Positions 13,101-24,249 of a stretch of DNA of 64,000 bases are shown here, piece by piece; position 1 is the first letter of the stretch; every line of letters starts with the position of its first letter. The notes below the pieces were generated by a model, which saw nothing but the letters and a program-made list of their open reading frames with translations, ran no database searches and was not told where the DNA came from. Origin of the DNA: Dastarcus helophoroides (lineage: Eukaryota > Arthropoda > Insecta > Coleoptera > Bothrideridae). Location of the stretch: positions 33,877,818 through 33,941,817 of the forward strand of contig CM053331.1 of the NCBI GenBank assembly GCA_028583605.1. The letters run 5' to 3'. A program made the position numbers and the translations under genes.

Positions 13101-14085
13101 TTTCAAAGAAAAATCAGAATTTTCAAAGAAAAATCAGAATTTTCAAAGAAAAATCGCAATTTTCACAATATTTTTCACGAAATAGTCGAAATTTCCAAAA
13201 AACAAATAGAAATTTTGAAGTATCGCCATTTAAAAATAAAATTTGAAATTTTCGTTCAAAACTTTGACCAACAATTTCAAAAGAAATCGAAATTTTCAAA
13301 AAAATTTAAAATGTTCCAAAAAAAAATATTCAAAAAAGGTTAGGTTTTCAAAATTAATATTTTCAAAGGATTTGTACTTCTTAAATCAAGTCGAAAGAAG
13401 ATCAAAATTTTCAAATAAAATTCACACTTTAAAAAAAAGGAAACTCAAAAAAAAAGTCGTAAAAGTCAAAGTTCTAAAAAAATCGACATTTTCAAACAAA
13501 AAAAAGGAATTCTTCAAACAAAGCTGAATTGTTTAAAAAGTTTCAAATATTCAAAAAAAAAGAAAATTCAAGAAAAGCTAGATTTAGAAAAAGGCCAACA
13601 GTTTCAATTAAAATTTTAAAGTATTTTTAAAAATTGAAATTTTGAAAATAATTCAAAAACCTGGGGATATAAAGTACAATAATTTTCAAAAAATTTGGTA
13701 CTCTCAAAAGAGTCGAATTATTTAAAAAAAATATCAAAACCTTTAACTCAAAATTTTATAAAAATTTAAAATTTTGAAAAAATTGAAAATTTGACAAAAA
13801 TCGAAATTTTGAAAAAGTCAAAATCAATAGTTTCAACAAAATTCGAAATTTTTGAAACAAATCAAATTTATTCGGAAATTCAAAACTATTAAAAAAATTG
13901 AAATATTCTAAGAATTCGCAATTTGTGAAACGTAAAATTTTCAGAAAAACCAGAATTTGCAAAAAATAGTTTTTTTAAAAGAAGTTAAATTTTTTAAAAA
14001 GTTGAAACTACTAGAAAAATTCGAAAGAGGCGATCTTTTCAAAAAAAGTCGAACTTTTCAAAATAATAGTGTTTCCTGTCACATT
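10101..14085. repeat. A-rich degenerate tandem repeat block
   Basis: The complementary-strand version of the same theme as 1-5990: phrases such as AAAATTTTCAAAAAAGTCGAAATT repeat with drift. A longer unit is duplicated: about 11745-12985 and 13033-13900 share the same order of phrases, including an internal run of AAAATCAGAATTTTC(C)AAAG repeats (11790-11850 and 13075-13160). The lysine-rich frames across these runs are not genes. Confidence 0.8.
12116..12245. mobile_element. Small hairpin-bearing insertion (MITE-like)
   Basis: A near-perfect inverted repeat (about 12115-12198, arms about 38 nt around the loop AACA) followed by about 45 nt of non-repeat sequence interrupts the A-rich array. 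The corresponding spot in the second array copy (around 13430) reads straight through from CACACTT to AAAAAAAAGGAAACTC, so the inserted segment is about 125-130 bp. Arm key sequence: CGGGATTGGAC with GTCCAATCCCG. The family was not recognised; a snap-back element or hairpin RNA source are both possible. Confidence 0.7.
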
Positions 14086-15050
14086 TTTTTCTAAGTTAGT
14101 CCATTTCTCAAAATTACGATTTTTTTGTTTAAAATTCATCCTTTTAACAACTATTCTCAAAATTTGATTATTTTATTGAAATTCGTCTTTGTCTGGAAGT
14201 TTCAACATATTTCTCAAAATCGTCTTTTCGAAATTTCTTCTTTTATAATCCTACAAATGTCAACTTTTTTTCGAAGTTCGTCTTTTTCTCAAAATTTCAA
14301 TTTTTTTGTTCAAAATTCGTCCTTTTCATAAACAACTATTCTCAAAATTCGATTATTTTATTCAAAATTTAACTTTGTATCAAAAATTTCTATTATTTTT
14401 CTTGAAGTTTCGTCTTTTTGCTCGATTTTCGATTCGTTTTATTGGTTCTCAAATTTCCATTTTATTCCAAAATTCGACTTTTCTGAAAATTGCCGTTCTT
14501 TGAAAAATTTCGACCGTCGACCGTCGAAATTTCGCCAGTTTTTCTCAAAATGTCATCTGGTTTTCGAAATTCCATTATTTTAGGTTTATTTTGCTACAAT
14601 TTTGATATTTAAGAATCTCAATGTCTATAAATTTTGAGTAAATTCCTACATTTTCTGGAAATTTAGATATTTTAATTAAAATTCGTCGTTCTCTGGAAAT
14701 TTCAACATATTTCTCAAAATCGTCGTTTCAACATTTTTTCTTTTATGATCCTACAAATGTCAACTTTTTTCGAAGTTCGTCCTTTTCTCAAAATTTCGAT
14801 TTTTTTGTTCAAAATTCGTCCTTTTCATAAACAACTATTCTCAAAATTTGATTATTTTGTTCAAAATTTAACTTTGTATGGAAAATTTCCATTACTTTCA
14901 AAAAGTCAAAATTTTAAATTAATTCCAATCCCAGTCAATATTGTAAATAGTGGTGAAATTTTGAAAACAAAAAAATTTTTAAAATGTCGAAATTTTAAAA
15001 AAGTAAAAATTTTGAAAATTTGAAAAGTTTAATTTTTGAGAAAAGTCGAA
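14086..15050 (-). repeat. ~490-bp satellite family, inverted orientation
   Basis: T-rich units with the landmarks ATTCTCAAAAT(T/T)CGATTATTTT and TTTATGATCCTACAAATGTC (copies near 14150, 14340 and 14840). Reverse-complemented, they match the units at 21041-21965, 29764-30174 and 35109-35540. Together they suggest a satellite of about 490 bp that hosts the PLE insertions. Confidence 0.8.
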
Positions 15051-15059
15051 TTAAAAAAA

Positions 15060-16177
15060 ATCATTCTTAAGTGCTTTTTTTTCAATTTTTTGTCATCAAA
15101 AGTAAAATAGATTTTTCTTTTACTGCTAATCAATGTCAGATAGTGTCTTGGGTGCGCCAGTGAAACGAACAGAAAATAATAGTCATGCCCTTTTGTCGTC
15201 TACTGCTTCGACTACAAAATTTACAGCTTCCCTCTCTCCGAAACGAAATTAGAAATCGATTATCTGATCTTCTGAACTATTCGCCTGCAATTAATCATAT
15301 TCCTGCAAGTGGAAAGTCGCAGCGGCGTTAAACTATCGATAGTGCAACGGTAATGGCCGTTCGTCCGACAACTGTAATTGGCCCCCGACAATGGCACGCC
15401 GTTTTTCCCATTGTGGCGCGCTTCCACAAATAACCAATCGATTTTTCCTGCATTCATCGGAAATATGAAAGTAGAAGTTATAACCTAATAAGTGTCTGGC
15501 ACGTTTTCGCACTCGCTCGATCGCCCGACTCCCCGTTTGGCATCAGATCGAGCGCCAGTTCACTCGTTTGAGTGGAAATTTCTGTTAATTCGTTCTGGTT
15601 ATGTCAAAGGAAAACTGGAGATATTATCGTTTCGGATTCGTTATGAATTATGCAAGTGTTAAATGTATTGCAGGATTAATAGTATGAGTAATCATGACTC
15701 GAATAATTTGCTTGGTGTTGTTGAAATGCAAAAACCGCTTTTGTTAGTTCATTTCGTAAGTTATTTTAGTTTCTTTATAAATAAAATCCTCCAAAGGTAA
15801 CCCTACTATGTCCCTGGAGCCTTTTCCAGTAGATTATCTGAATCGAGAACACCACACTGAATATGCGCCACGGGGCTTTCGCTAAAGACATCTAGAAAGT
15901 GTAGCGGAGCTACTATGTTGGCACTACTTCAAGACGTTTCCTTAACGTGCGGAATGAAGCATCGAACCTCCGCGAGATGTATAATTTTAGATTGCGAATA
16001 CGAACAAACGGCCTTTTCAAGTTAAAGTAGCAGTTACTCTAGATTATGGTTGAAACTTTGAGTAATGTTCTCTTAAAAGTCATTTAAAGAAAAAACCAAA
16101 AATTGAAAATGTGAATCTTCAAGAAAAATTCGGCGTCTAGTTATGTTTAAGACGCAAATTAGAAGCGAATTTACCAA
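15060..16177. other. Single-copy intergenic DNA, no gene seen
   Basis: Composition is more balanced than the surrounding arrays, especially 15120-15600. No ORF here resembles a known protein. It may be part of an intron or a regulatory region; nothing specific was identified. Confidence 0.4.
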
Positions 16178-16257
16178 GGCTAGTTTAGCTTAGTTGGTTA
16201 GGGGTACATACTACAAGCTTCGCACGCTTGAGAGGTGGAGGTTTCGAGTTACTACCA
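16178..16257 (+). other. tRNA-like segment (possible SINE head or tRNA pseudogene)
   Basis: An A-box-like TAGCTTAGTTGGTTAGGGG is followed by an anticodon-arm-like hairpin: CAAGC, loop TTCGCAC, GCTTG (anticodon CGC if read as a tRNA). A B-box-like GGTTTCGAGTT follows, then ACTACC, which can pair with GG(C)TAGT at the 5' end allowing one bulge. The D and T arms pair poorly and the spacer between the D and anticodon arms is too long, so a working tRNA is unlikely. A tRNA-derived SINE or a decayed tRNA fits better. Confidence 0.4.
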
Positions 16258-16284
16258 CTCTAATTTGCTCTAATGTAAGCAGTA

Positions 16285-16330
16285 GAGCCTGTAGGTAACG
16301 CATGATGGTAACGCGAAACCATGAGTTTGC
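16285..16330. repeat. Dispersed GGTAACGC-type repeat
   Basis: The phrase GGTAACGCATGATGGTAACG and the following CGAAACCATGAGTTT resemble 37160-37202 (GGTAACGCGTGAAGTTAACA...) and 53340-53390 (GGTAACGCGTGATGGTAAC...). This is probably the tail of a dispersed element, possibly the same one as the adjacent tRNA-like segment. Confidence 0.5.
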
Positions 16331-16338
16331 CTCCTATC
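16331..16338. repeat. hAT target-site duplication, left
   Basis: CTCCTATC immediately before the left CAGTGGCGGCT terminus; an identical 8-mer follows the right terminus at 20066-20073. Confidence 0.9.
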
Positions 16339-19300
16339 CAGTGGCGGCTCGCAGACAAAACTAATGGGGGTGCTGCGACAACGTTTAGCGTTTTAAAGTT
16401 TTTAAGATTTCGACTGAGAAGTTCGACATTTTCAAAACGATACTTTTTGAAAATGTTAGATTTCTTTAAAAACTTGACAATGAAAACTTTTGATAATGTC
16501 ACGTTGCTTGAAAGATTAGATTTTTTCCAAATTTCGACTGTGTTGCATAATTTAGATTATTTCTTGTAATCTCGACCTTATTTTATTTTTAAGTATTAAC
16601 TTTTCTGAAAAAGTGTTTACAGTTTTTTAGAAAAGTTAATACTTAAAAATAAAATAAGGTCGAGATTACAATTTCTTGTAATCTCGACCTTATTTTATTT
16701 TTAAGTATTAACTTTTCTAAAAAAGTGTTTACAGTTTTTTAGAAAAGTTAATACTTAAAAATAAAATAAGGTCGAGATTACAAGAAATAATCTAAATTAT
16801 GCAACACAGTCGAAATTCGGAAAAAATCTAACCTTTCCGTATTTTCGTAAATATTTAGACTTTTTGCTTTTTTATTTTTTTCGAAATTAATTATTAATTT
16901 TTTATCATTTGAAAATTCCTACTTTTCCTGATAATGTAATTTTTTTCATAACTGGACTTTTGACTTTTCAAATTTTCGACTTTTTTTTAAAATTTTATCT
17001 TTGTAATTTTTTTGTAAAAAATTTCAATTCTTAGTAGTTTCGACTGGTTTTTTTTAAATGTCAGTTTTCAAAATTTTGACTTTTTTTTGCAAAGTTTAGA
17101 TTATTTTTTAATTTTTTTTTTGTTAAAAATTTCGCCACTTCTTAATTTTCGAAATTCTTTGAAAATTTCAATTTTTTTGAAAATTTTACAATTTTTTGAA
17201 ATGTTAGGCGTTTTTTTTTTAATTTTAATTTTTTTGATCTTAAATTTTAACTTTTAAAAGAATGTTCCACTTTGATTCAAAATTTTAACTACCAAAAATT
17301 TTCCAAAATTTTAACTTCTCAATATTTCGACTTTAGAAAACCTCGATTTATCTGATAATTTTCACTTGTTTTCAATATTCCGGCTTAGAAAATTTTGATT
17401 TTTATTGAAAAGTTAAGTGAAAATTTCCCAACTATTCAAAATTTAAACTTTTTTAAAATTTCGAATATTTCGTAAATCCGATAAAAATGTTTAACTTTTG
17501 CAAATTTTGATATATTTTTAATTTCGACTATAAATTTTGACCTTTTCTCTTTGAAAACTTATTCTTTTGCAAAATTTTGACTTCTTTTGGAGATTTGAAA
17601 GATTTTGAAAATTTTTGCCTTGTCAACAAATTTCGACTTTCTTTATTGAAAATTTTAACTTTTTCTTAAATCTGCACTTTTTGAAATTTTCAACTTTTTA
17701 TTTTAATTCCCACTATTGAAAATTCCGAGCTTTTTTAAATGTTCGAATTTTTCAAAATTTTAGTCATTTTGCAAATTTTACAACTATTGGAAAACCTAGA
17801 AATTTTGACTATTTTTTTAATATTCTCTGTATCGTCTTTACGAAGTTTCGTTAATTCCATTCCTGCTGATTGGCATTTTTTTAATTTCAACTATTTTCAA
17901 AATTTTGATATTTTTTGCAAACTGTTGATCCTTTTTATGAAAATTATGTTTTTTTTAATCAGACATTTCTTAAAACCTTTAAATAAAATTTTTGACTAAC
18001 ATTTCGTAAAATTTCGACGCCATTTCAAAACTTCGACGTTTTTTTCAAAATTTCGACTCTTTTTAAAAACTTGACTTATTTTGAAAAGTTAGAACTTTTT
18101 TAAAATTTTATTTATATATATTTTTAAACACTTCGAATTAAATCTTCGACTTGATAACAAGTTTTTTTTTAAACTTGAACTATTGAAAATTTCGAATTAT
18201 TTCAAAATTTTACCTTTTCAAAATTTCAAGTTTTTTGATGATTACGAATTTTTAGATAATTTTGAGTCTTCTCTAATATTCTAAAATATCAGCTTCTTAA
18301 AATGTCGATATTTTTTCAAATATTTAAAATTCTCTTGAAAATCCTTATTTTCTTTTGAAAATTTAAGTGTCTGCGAAAATTTAAAATTTTTTTAAGATTT
18401 GACTTTTCTGTTAACTTTAGCTTTGTTTTTTAAAAGTGGTAATGTTTTTATTTTTAAATTTTCATTTTCTAAAAAAAATTTCGAAATAACACTCGATTTT
18501 TTGAAATTTTGCAAAGTTTTGAAACAAATTTTCAAAAAAAACTTACATTTTATGTACAAATAAATTGCCAAAATTCGAATTTTAATCACAAAAAATTGGC
18601 TTGAAGCTGAAATATTTGATTTTTTAAATTTCTCTGGAACTTCAAAATTACTAGAAAAAAATTAAATTAGAACAGTAAATTGTTAATGAATTTTTTTAAC
18701 ATTTTGTTTAATTTTAATTTCGAAATTTTAAGACTTTTCTAGAAGTGTTGACTCTTTCTTAATTTCAATAATTCCCACTTTGAAAATTGAAATTATAACA
18801 ATATTTTTAACAATTAATTTATTTGAAAAAATTTTTTTTTTCTGTAATTCCAAAAACGTATTTTTTTGTTGTTGTTTACTAATAAGAAATTTCAACTCTT
18901 TCTAGAAATATAACCTGCTTTTTCTTGAAATTTTGAGTTTAATCTTTAAATTTCGATTCAGAATTTTCTTTTGTCCTACAGTAGTAGTATTTTTTTAGAG
19001 AAATATCAAATTTTAAAAAAGGTTAAAATTTACAAGGTTCATTTTTTTTTAAATTGTAATATTTTTCTCAAAGTTTTCTTATTTGTATGCAGATTTAAAG
19101 TTTATTTTCCCTAAACATATACTTAATAATTTTCAGTTTCTTATCAAAATTACAAAATAAAATGAACTTTAAAATAGTAAAATATCGTTAAAAAACTTTT
19201 AAATATCCAAAACAAATTAGAGAGAAATCAAAATTTCTCAAGAAAAAATATTTTAAAGACAAAATCTCCAGGAAAAGTCGAAATTTCAAAAAAAATTCTT

Positions 19301-20065
19301 TGTATAAAATGTTTAGAAAAAAGCACAAATTGCACAGGAAAAAAAAAGCAAAATTTCTTAGAGAAAAAATCGAATTTTAAAAAAAAATTAAATATCCTTA
19401 CAAAAAGTTGAATTTTTTTGTTTTTCCCAAAATGTTGAAATTTTTTTAGAGCTTTCAGGGTTTTTTTCCAAACTTTTTAGTCAAAATTATAAAATAAAAT
19501 GTACTTTAAATTGTCAAAGTGTAGTGAAAAAATTTGACATTTTTAAAGCAAATTAAAGAAACGCAAAGAAAAATTGGAGAAGTTGGAATTTCTGGAAGAA
19601 ATTTTAAGAAGAACACTTTCAGGAAAACTGTAAATTTGGAGAAAATTTCTTTTTGTAAAATATTTAGAAAAAATGGAAACTGCAAAAAAAAATATTTTTT
19701 TAAAGAAATAGTAAAATGCGAGATGAGTTGGATTTAGATTTTTTCTTGAAATTGTAATTATTTTCTTAAACTGTTGACATTTTCAAAGAAAATTGAAGTT
19801 TTTTTCTTAACATTTTAATTCCTGCTCGAAATATTGATTTCTTCATAAAAACTTTTACAAACACTACTTTTTGAAAATGTGATATTGATCAAAATTAAAA
19901 ATAAAGTAGGCAACTTAGTGAAAGAAACCTAAAATTTGTATAAAAAGAAATCAGAGAAAAGTTAGAATTTCTACAAAAAATTGTGTAATGAAAATTTTGA
20001 GAAAAAAACGAAAACGAAATTGGGGGTGCTGCAGTTCCACAGTGCCTGTACGCCAGCCGCCACTG
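16339..20065. mobile_element. hAT-type non-autonomous element 1
   Basis: The ends are inverted: CAGTGGCGGCTCGC on the left and GCCAGCCGCCACTG on the right (11 matching terminal bases, one mismatch, then GC). They are flanked by perfect 8-bp duplications, CTCCTATC. CAG...CTG termini with 8-bp TSDs are the signature of the hAT superfamily. The 3.7-kb interior has no transposase ORF: it holds T-rich, then mixed, AAATTTCGA-type repeats, plus a large palindrome at 16512-16833. The right interior (about 18865-19740) is homologous to the 1.45-kb array at 59601-64000. The motif GGGGGTGCTGC lies just inside both ends, in the same orientation. It is non-autonomous and would need a transposase supplied in trans. 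Confidence 0.88.
16512..16833. repeat. Nested 320-bp palindrome
   Basis: The outer arms (AGATTTTTTCCAAATTTCGA... on the left, its near-perfect complement ending at about 16833 on the right) enclose two nearly identical hairpins, 16564-16671 and 16677-16782. Each consists of TTGTAATCTCGACC-type arms around AGTGTTTACAGT. The hairpins are also direct repeats of one another with a period of 113 bp. It could extrude as a cruciform or give a dsRNA transcript. Confidence 0.9.
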
Positions 20066-20073
20066 CTCCTATC
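20066..20073. repeat. hAT target-site duplication, right
   Basis: CTCCTATC directly after the right terminus ...CCGCCACTG; identical to 16331-16338. Confidence 0.9.
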
Positions 20074-21040
20074 TAAAATCTAAAGAAGTTTTCACTTAAA
20101 AAAAAAACTTGAGTTTTCTAATTCTGACGCTTCAAATTTCGAGAAAAAACTGTAACATTTGACACTAGAAGATGAAATAATAACGCAAATTGTAAGCTTA
20201 GTATTTTAAGAAAAAGTACTAATTTCGAGAACATTTTCGAAGTTGATTGACCATAAAAAACGTTACTGGTTTTGACAGATACACACAGACTTTTCTTAGT
20301 AGAGTTTTAGCCGGTCAGACGTATATCCAGGTTTTTTATCAGAGTTGGGTTTCGATCTTATTTGGTTTCGTCACTTTGACATATTTAATTTGAACTCGAT
20401 AAACATCCACGCTAGCATTTTCCATGTTAATCGAATACGAGGAAAAGCCTCATTAGCGAGTTGTGTAATCGATTATCTGGCGATTAGTATAAACTAACAA
20501 CATATCAAACCTGAACACTTATTTCAAAACACCATCGAGGTGACCATTCAAACCTACCGACATGAGAAGCTTAATACATTAGCGGATGTCAATAATATAT
20601 AGAAATTATATAAATAGGGCATTGTATTGATTAATCATTACGAAGAGCCGGTACAATTTTTACCTCGACAGAAGCAATAATTTGATGTAAAAGTGAAATG
20701 AGGTCCCTTCAGCGACATGCCTTGCGGTTGAATGCACCGCCGACTCGATATGTAAATTTCAGCCATTTATTTCCTTTTTGCATTCAACATTGTGCCGTGA
20801 AAAACTAGCGCATGTAATTGTGCTGTTATTTTTCCGTCGTATGAACCCCAACACGATGCGAAAAAAGTGCAACCTGAAACGAAACGCTGTTTCCCGGCCA
20901 ACTACATGATTCTAGTGGAACGGACTGGTCCTTGTTTATCTTCAAAAATACAAATCTTGATATTTTTCTCTCAACCTGTCTTGTGCACCAAAATCCAATG
21001 AAGTTGCATAAGCGAAATTATGTCGTTAGACCTATGGGTA
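20074..21040. other. Single-copy DNA with a short PLE scrap, no gene seen
   Basis: No convincing ORF. Bases 20916-20975 repeat the PLE terminus on the minus strand (TGGAACGGACTGGTCCTTG and the following TTATCTTCAAAAAT), then break off. The part 20390-20900 has balanced composition and is not repeated in this window. Confidence 0.5.
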
Positions 21041-21965
21041 CTAGAGAAATTTTGAAAATAGTTCTATACAAAGTTAAATTTTGAATCAAATAATCAAATT
21101 TTGAGAATAGTTGTTTTTGAAAAGGACGAATTTTAAACAAAAAAATTGAAATTTTGAGAAAAAGATGAATTTCGAAAAAAAGTTGACATTTGTAGGATCA
21201 TAAAAGAAGAAATTTCGAAAAGACGATTTTGAGAAATATGTTGAAACTTCCAGACAAAGACGAATTTCAAGGAAAAAATCTAAATTTCCAGAAACTTTAG
21301 GAATTTAGTCAAAATTTATAGACATTGAGATTCTAAAATATCGAAATTTTAGCAAAATAAACCTAAACTAATGGAATTTCGAAAACCAGGCGACATTTCG
21401 AGAAAAACGATCGAAATTTTTCAAAGAAAGGCAATTTTCAGAAAAGTCGAATTTTGGAATAAAATGGAAATTTGAGAACCAATAAAACGAATCAAAAATC
21501 GACCAAAAAGAAGAAACTTCAAGAAAATAATAGACATTTTCCATAAAAAGTTAAATTTTGAATAAAATAATCGAATTTTGAGAATAGTTGTTTATGAAAA
21601 GGACGAATTTTGAACAAAAAAAATGAAATTTTGAGAAAAAGACGAATTTCGAAAAAAAGTTGACTTGTAGGATTATAAAAGAAGAAATTTCGAAAAGACG
21701 ATTTTGAGAAATATGTTGAAACTTCCAGACAAAGACGAATTTCAAGGAAAAAATCTAAATTTCCAGAAACTTTAGGAATTTAGTCAAAATTTATAGACAT
21801 TGAGATTCTAAAATATCGAAATTTTAGCAAAATAAACCTAAAATAATGGAATTTTGAAAACCAGGTGACACTTTGACAAAAACGGTCGAAATTTCGACGA
21901 TCGACAGTCAAAATTTTTTAAAGAACGACAATCTTCAGAAAAGTCGAATTTTTGAATAAAATTTT
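21041..21965 (+). repeat. ~490-bp satellite, two units, left of PLE locus 1
   Basis: Two tandem copies (about 21050-21540 and 21541-21965) share landmarks such as AATAGTTGTTT(T/A)TGAAAAGGACG, TTGACATTTGTAGGAT and CATTGAGATTCTAAAATATCG. The second copy is cut by PLE locus 1 within GAATAAAATTTTG. They match 29764-30174 and 35109-35540 with a few percent divergence. Confidence 0.85.
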
Positions 21966-23071
21966 GTTTGATGGAACGGACTGGTCCTTGGTTATCTTCA
22001 AAAATTGAAACACAGAACTTGTCCCCTGAAACCAAGAAAAATTAAAAAACACAACAAAGGTTGCTCTAACGCGTTTCGACAGCCAAGCTGTCATCTTCAG
22101 AGAGAAACTAACATCTAATCTTAAAATTAACCCTTATATACTAAGAATATTCACTTCGTGCGTGATCGGCCGCACCCGAACGCGCATCCAATCATACACG
22201 TCGTTGTGTCACAATTTCTTATCTATCAACCTTAACTATTTTTAACAGGGATGAATGGCCTAAAGGTCCAGCGCAACCATTCATAAGGTTGTTTCCAGCC
22301 TTATGGATGGCTAAGCTCTCACATGCATTTAACATATAATTCTTATTAACTACTCTTAACAATTTAATATCATTATCTATCCTATGATCTAATTCAAAAG
22401 CATGTCGAGCCACACTTGACTTCTCAGTTCTTCCGTACCTCAAATGAGCCAAATGTTCTTTGAGTCGGATTTTAAGAGATCGTCTAGTTTGTCCAACATA
22501 CTTTTGAGGACAATCCCTACATGAAATTTGGTAAATACCAGACTTATCTGTTTGCTCCACTTTATCCTTTAAACTACCTAAAAGCGAATTTAATTTTCCA
22601 TTAGAAGTATAAATAACCCGAAAACCCTGATTTCGTAAAATTCCACCCAAACCCTGCGTGAGCGAGGGTTCAAATGGAAGTGAGACGAATTTAAAGTTTT
22701 TGTTTTCATCAGCTCGGAAAGTTGTAGTATTCACCAATTCACATTTAAATTTTTTCTTATTAATAATTTTATAAATAATATTTGGATCGAATCCATTAAC
22801 TTCAGCTATATGTTTTATTGTCTTTAACTCCTTTCTGAATCTTTCCCTACTAAGAGGAAGACTCAGAAGGCGATGGGCAAGGATGTTGAAGCTTGCCATT
22901 TTGTGCTGTATGCAATGGTTAGAATCGGAAGTTATATAGCGGAAGGTACTGGAATCTTTCCTATATACATCAAATTCTAATCTATTTTTATTCCTAATAA
23001 CTAAAATGTCTAAAAATGGTAAAGCGGCTTCTTTCTCTAATTCTACAGTGAATTTAACTGTTGGAAAACGC
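21966..23071 (-). mobile_element. Inverted 5'-truncated PLE copy (locus 1)
   Basis: Reverse-complement copy of the PLE from its terminal end (CCATCAAAC on the minus strand) through the pLTR and the C-terminal ~40% of the ORF, ending at a junction at about 23071. The coding part (22219-23070) covers the end of the RT domain and the whole GIY-YIG domain; it differs from the main copy by at least one residue (Ile for Phe in the SFN-LAHR motif). It lacks the RT catalytic motifs and cannot be functional alone. With the direct partial copy that follows, it forms a palindrome with arms of about 1.1 kb and a spacer of about 140 bp. An upstream inverted partial copy is a known arrangement in the Penelope family. 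Confidence 0.92.
22060..22108 (-). ncRNA. Candidate hammerhead ribozyme, minus strand (locus 1)
   Basis: Reverse complement of the motif described at 24177-24225, with all core bases intact. It lies in the inverted pLTR copy. Confidence 0.6.
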
Positions 23072-24176
23072 TCTTCATGGGTGTTTTTGAAAGTCGTCTC
23101 AAAAATGAATGTAGTTTGTTTCCTAGGGTATGGATTAGATATGTAGATGATATTTTTGCTATTTTCGACACAAAAAATCAAAATTTAGATAATTTCATTG
23201 ATGTTTTAAATTCACGTTTTCCAACAGTTAAATTCACTGTAGAATTAGAGAAAGAAGCCGCTTTACCATTTTTAGACATTTTAGTTATTAGGAATAAAAA
23301 TAGATTAGAATTTGATGTATATAGGAAAGATTCCAGTACCTTCCGCTATATAACTTCCGATTCTAACCATTGCATACAGCACAAAATGGCAAGCTTCAAC
23401 TTCCTTGCCCATCGCCTTCTGAGTCTTCCTCTTAGTAGGGAAAGATTCAGAAAGGAGTTAAAGACAATAAAACATATAGCTGAAGTTAATGGATTCGATC
23501 CAAATATTATTTATAAAATTATTAATAAGAAAAAATTTAAATGTGAATTGGTGAATACTACAACTTTCCGAGCTGATGAAAACAAAAACTTTAAATTCGT
23601 CTCACTTCCATTTGAACCCTCGCTCACGCAGGGTTTGGGTGGAATTTTACGAAATCAGGGTTTTCGGGTTATTTATACTTCTAATGGAAAATTAAATTCG
23701 CTTTTAGGTAGTTTAAAGGATAAAGTGGAGCAAACAGATAAGTCTGGTATTTACCAAATTTCATGTAGGGATTGTCCTCAAAAGTATGTTGGACAAACTA
23801 GACGATCTCTTAAAATCCGACTCAAAGAACATTTGGCTCATTTGAGGTACGGAAGAACTGAGAAGTCAAGTGTGGCTCGACATGCTTTTGAATTAGATCA
23901 TAGGATAGATAATGATATTAAATTGTTAAGAGTAGTTAATAAGAATTATATGTTAAATGCATGTGAGAGCTTAGCCATCCATAAGGCTGGAAACAACCTT
24001 ATGAATGGTTGCGCTGGACCTTTAGGCCATTCATCCCTGTTAAAAATAGTTAAGGTTGATAGATAAGAAATTGTGACACAACGACGTGTATGATTGGATG
24101 CGCGTTCGGGTGCGGCCGATCACGCACGAAGTGAATATTCTTAGTATATAAGGGTTAATTTTAAGATTAGATGTTA

Positions 24177-24225
24177 GTTTCTCTCTGAAGATGACAGCTT
24201 GGCTGTCGAAACGCGTTAGAGCAAC
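24177..24225 (+). ncRNA. Candidate minimal hammerhead ribozyme in PLE pLTR
   Basis: Stem I is GTTTCTCT (24177-24184) with AGAGCAAC (24218-24225), eight positions with one T-C mismatch. The core is CTGAAGA (24185-24191). One extra T precedes stem II, GACAGC/GCTGTC with loop TTG. GAAA is at 24208-24211. Stem III is only AC/GT around a 2-nt loop, and cleavage is predicted after T24217. PLE pLTRs are known to carry hammerheads with very short stem III. The extra base between A9 and stem II is non-canonical and lowers confidence. Confidence 0.65.
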
Positions 24226-24249
24226 CTTTGTTGTGTTTTTTAATTTTTC

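Noticed and set aside
15260..15457. 65-codon minus-strand frame in single-copy DNA
   Set aside because: Short, unrecognised, and without supporting splice or promoter signals.
22219..23181. A separate 320-residue gene on the minus strand
   Set aside because: It is the inverted C-terminal part of the PLE. Its apparent N-terminus reads across the junction into antisense of the direct copy.
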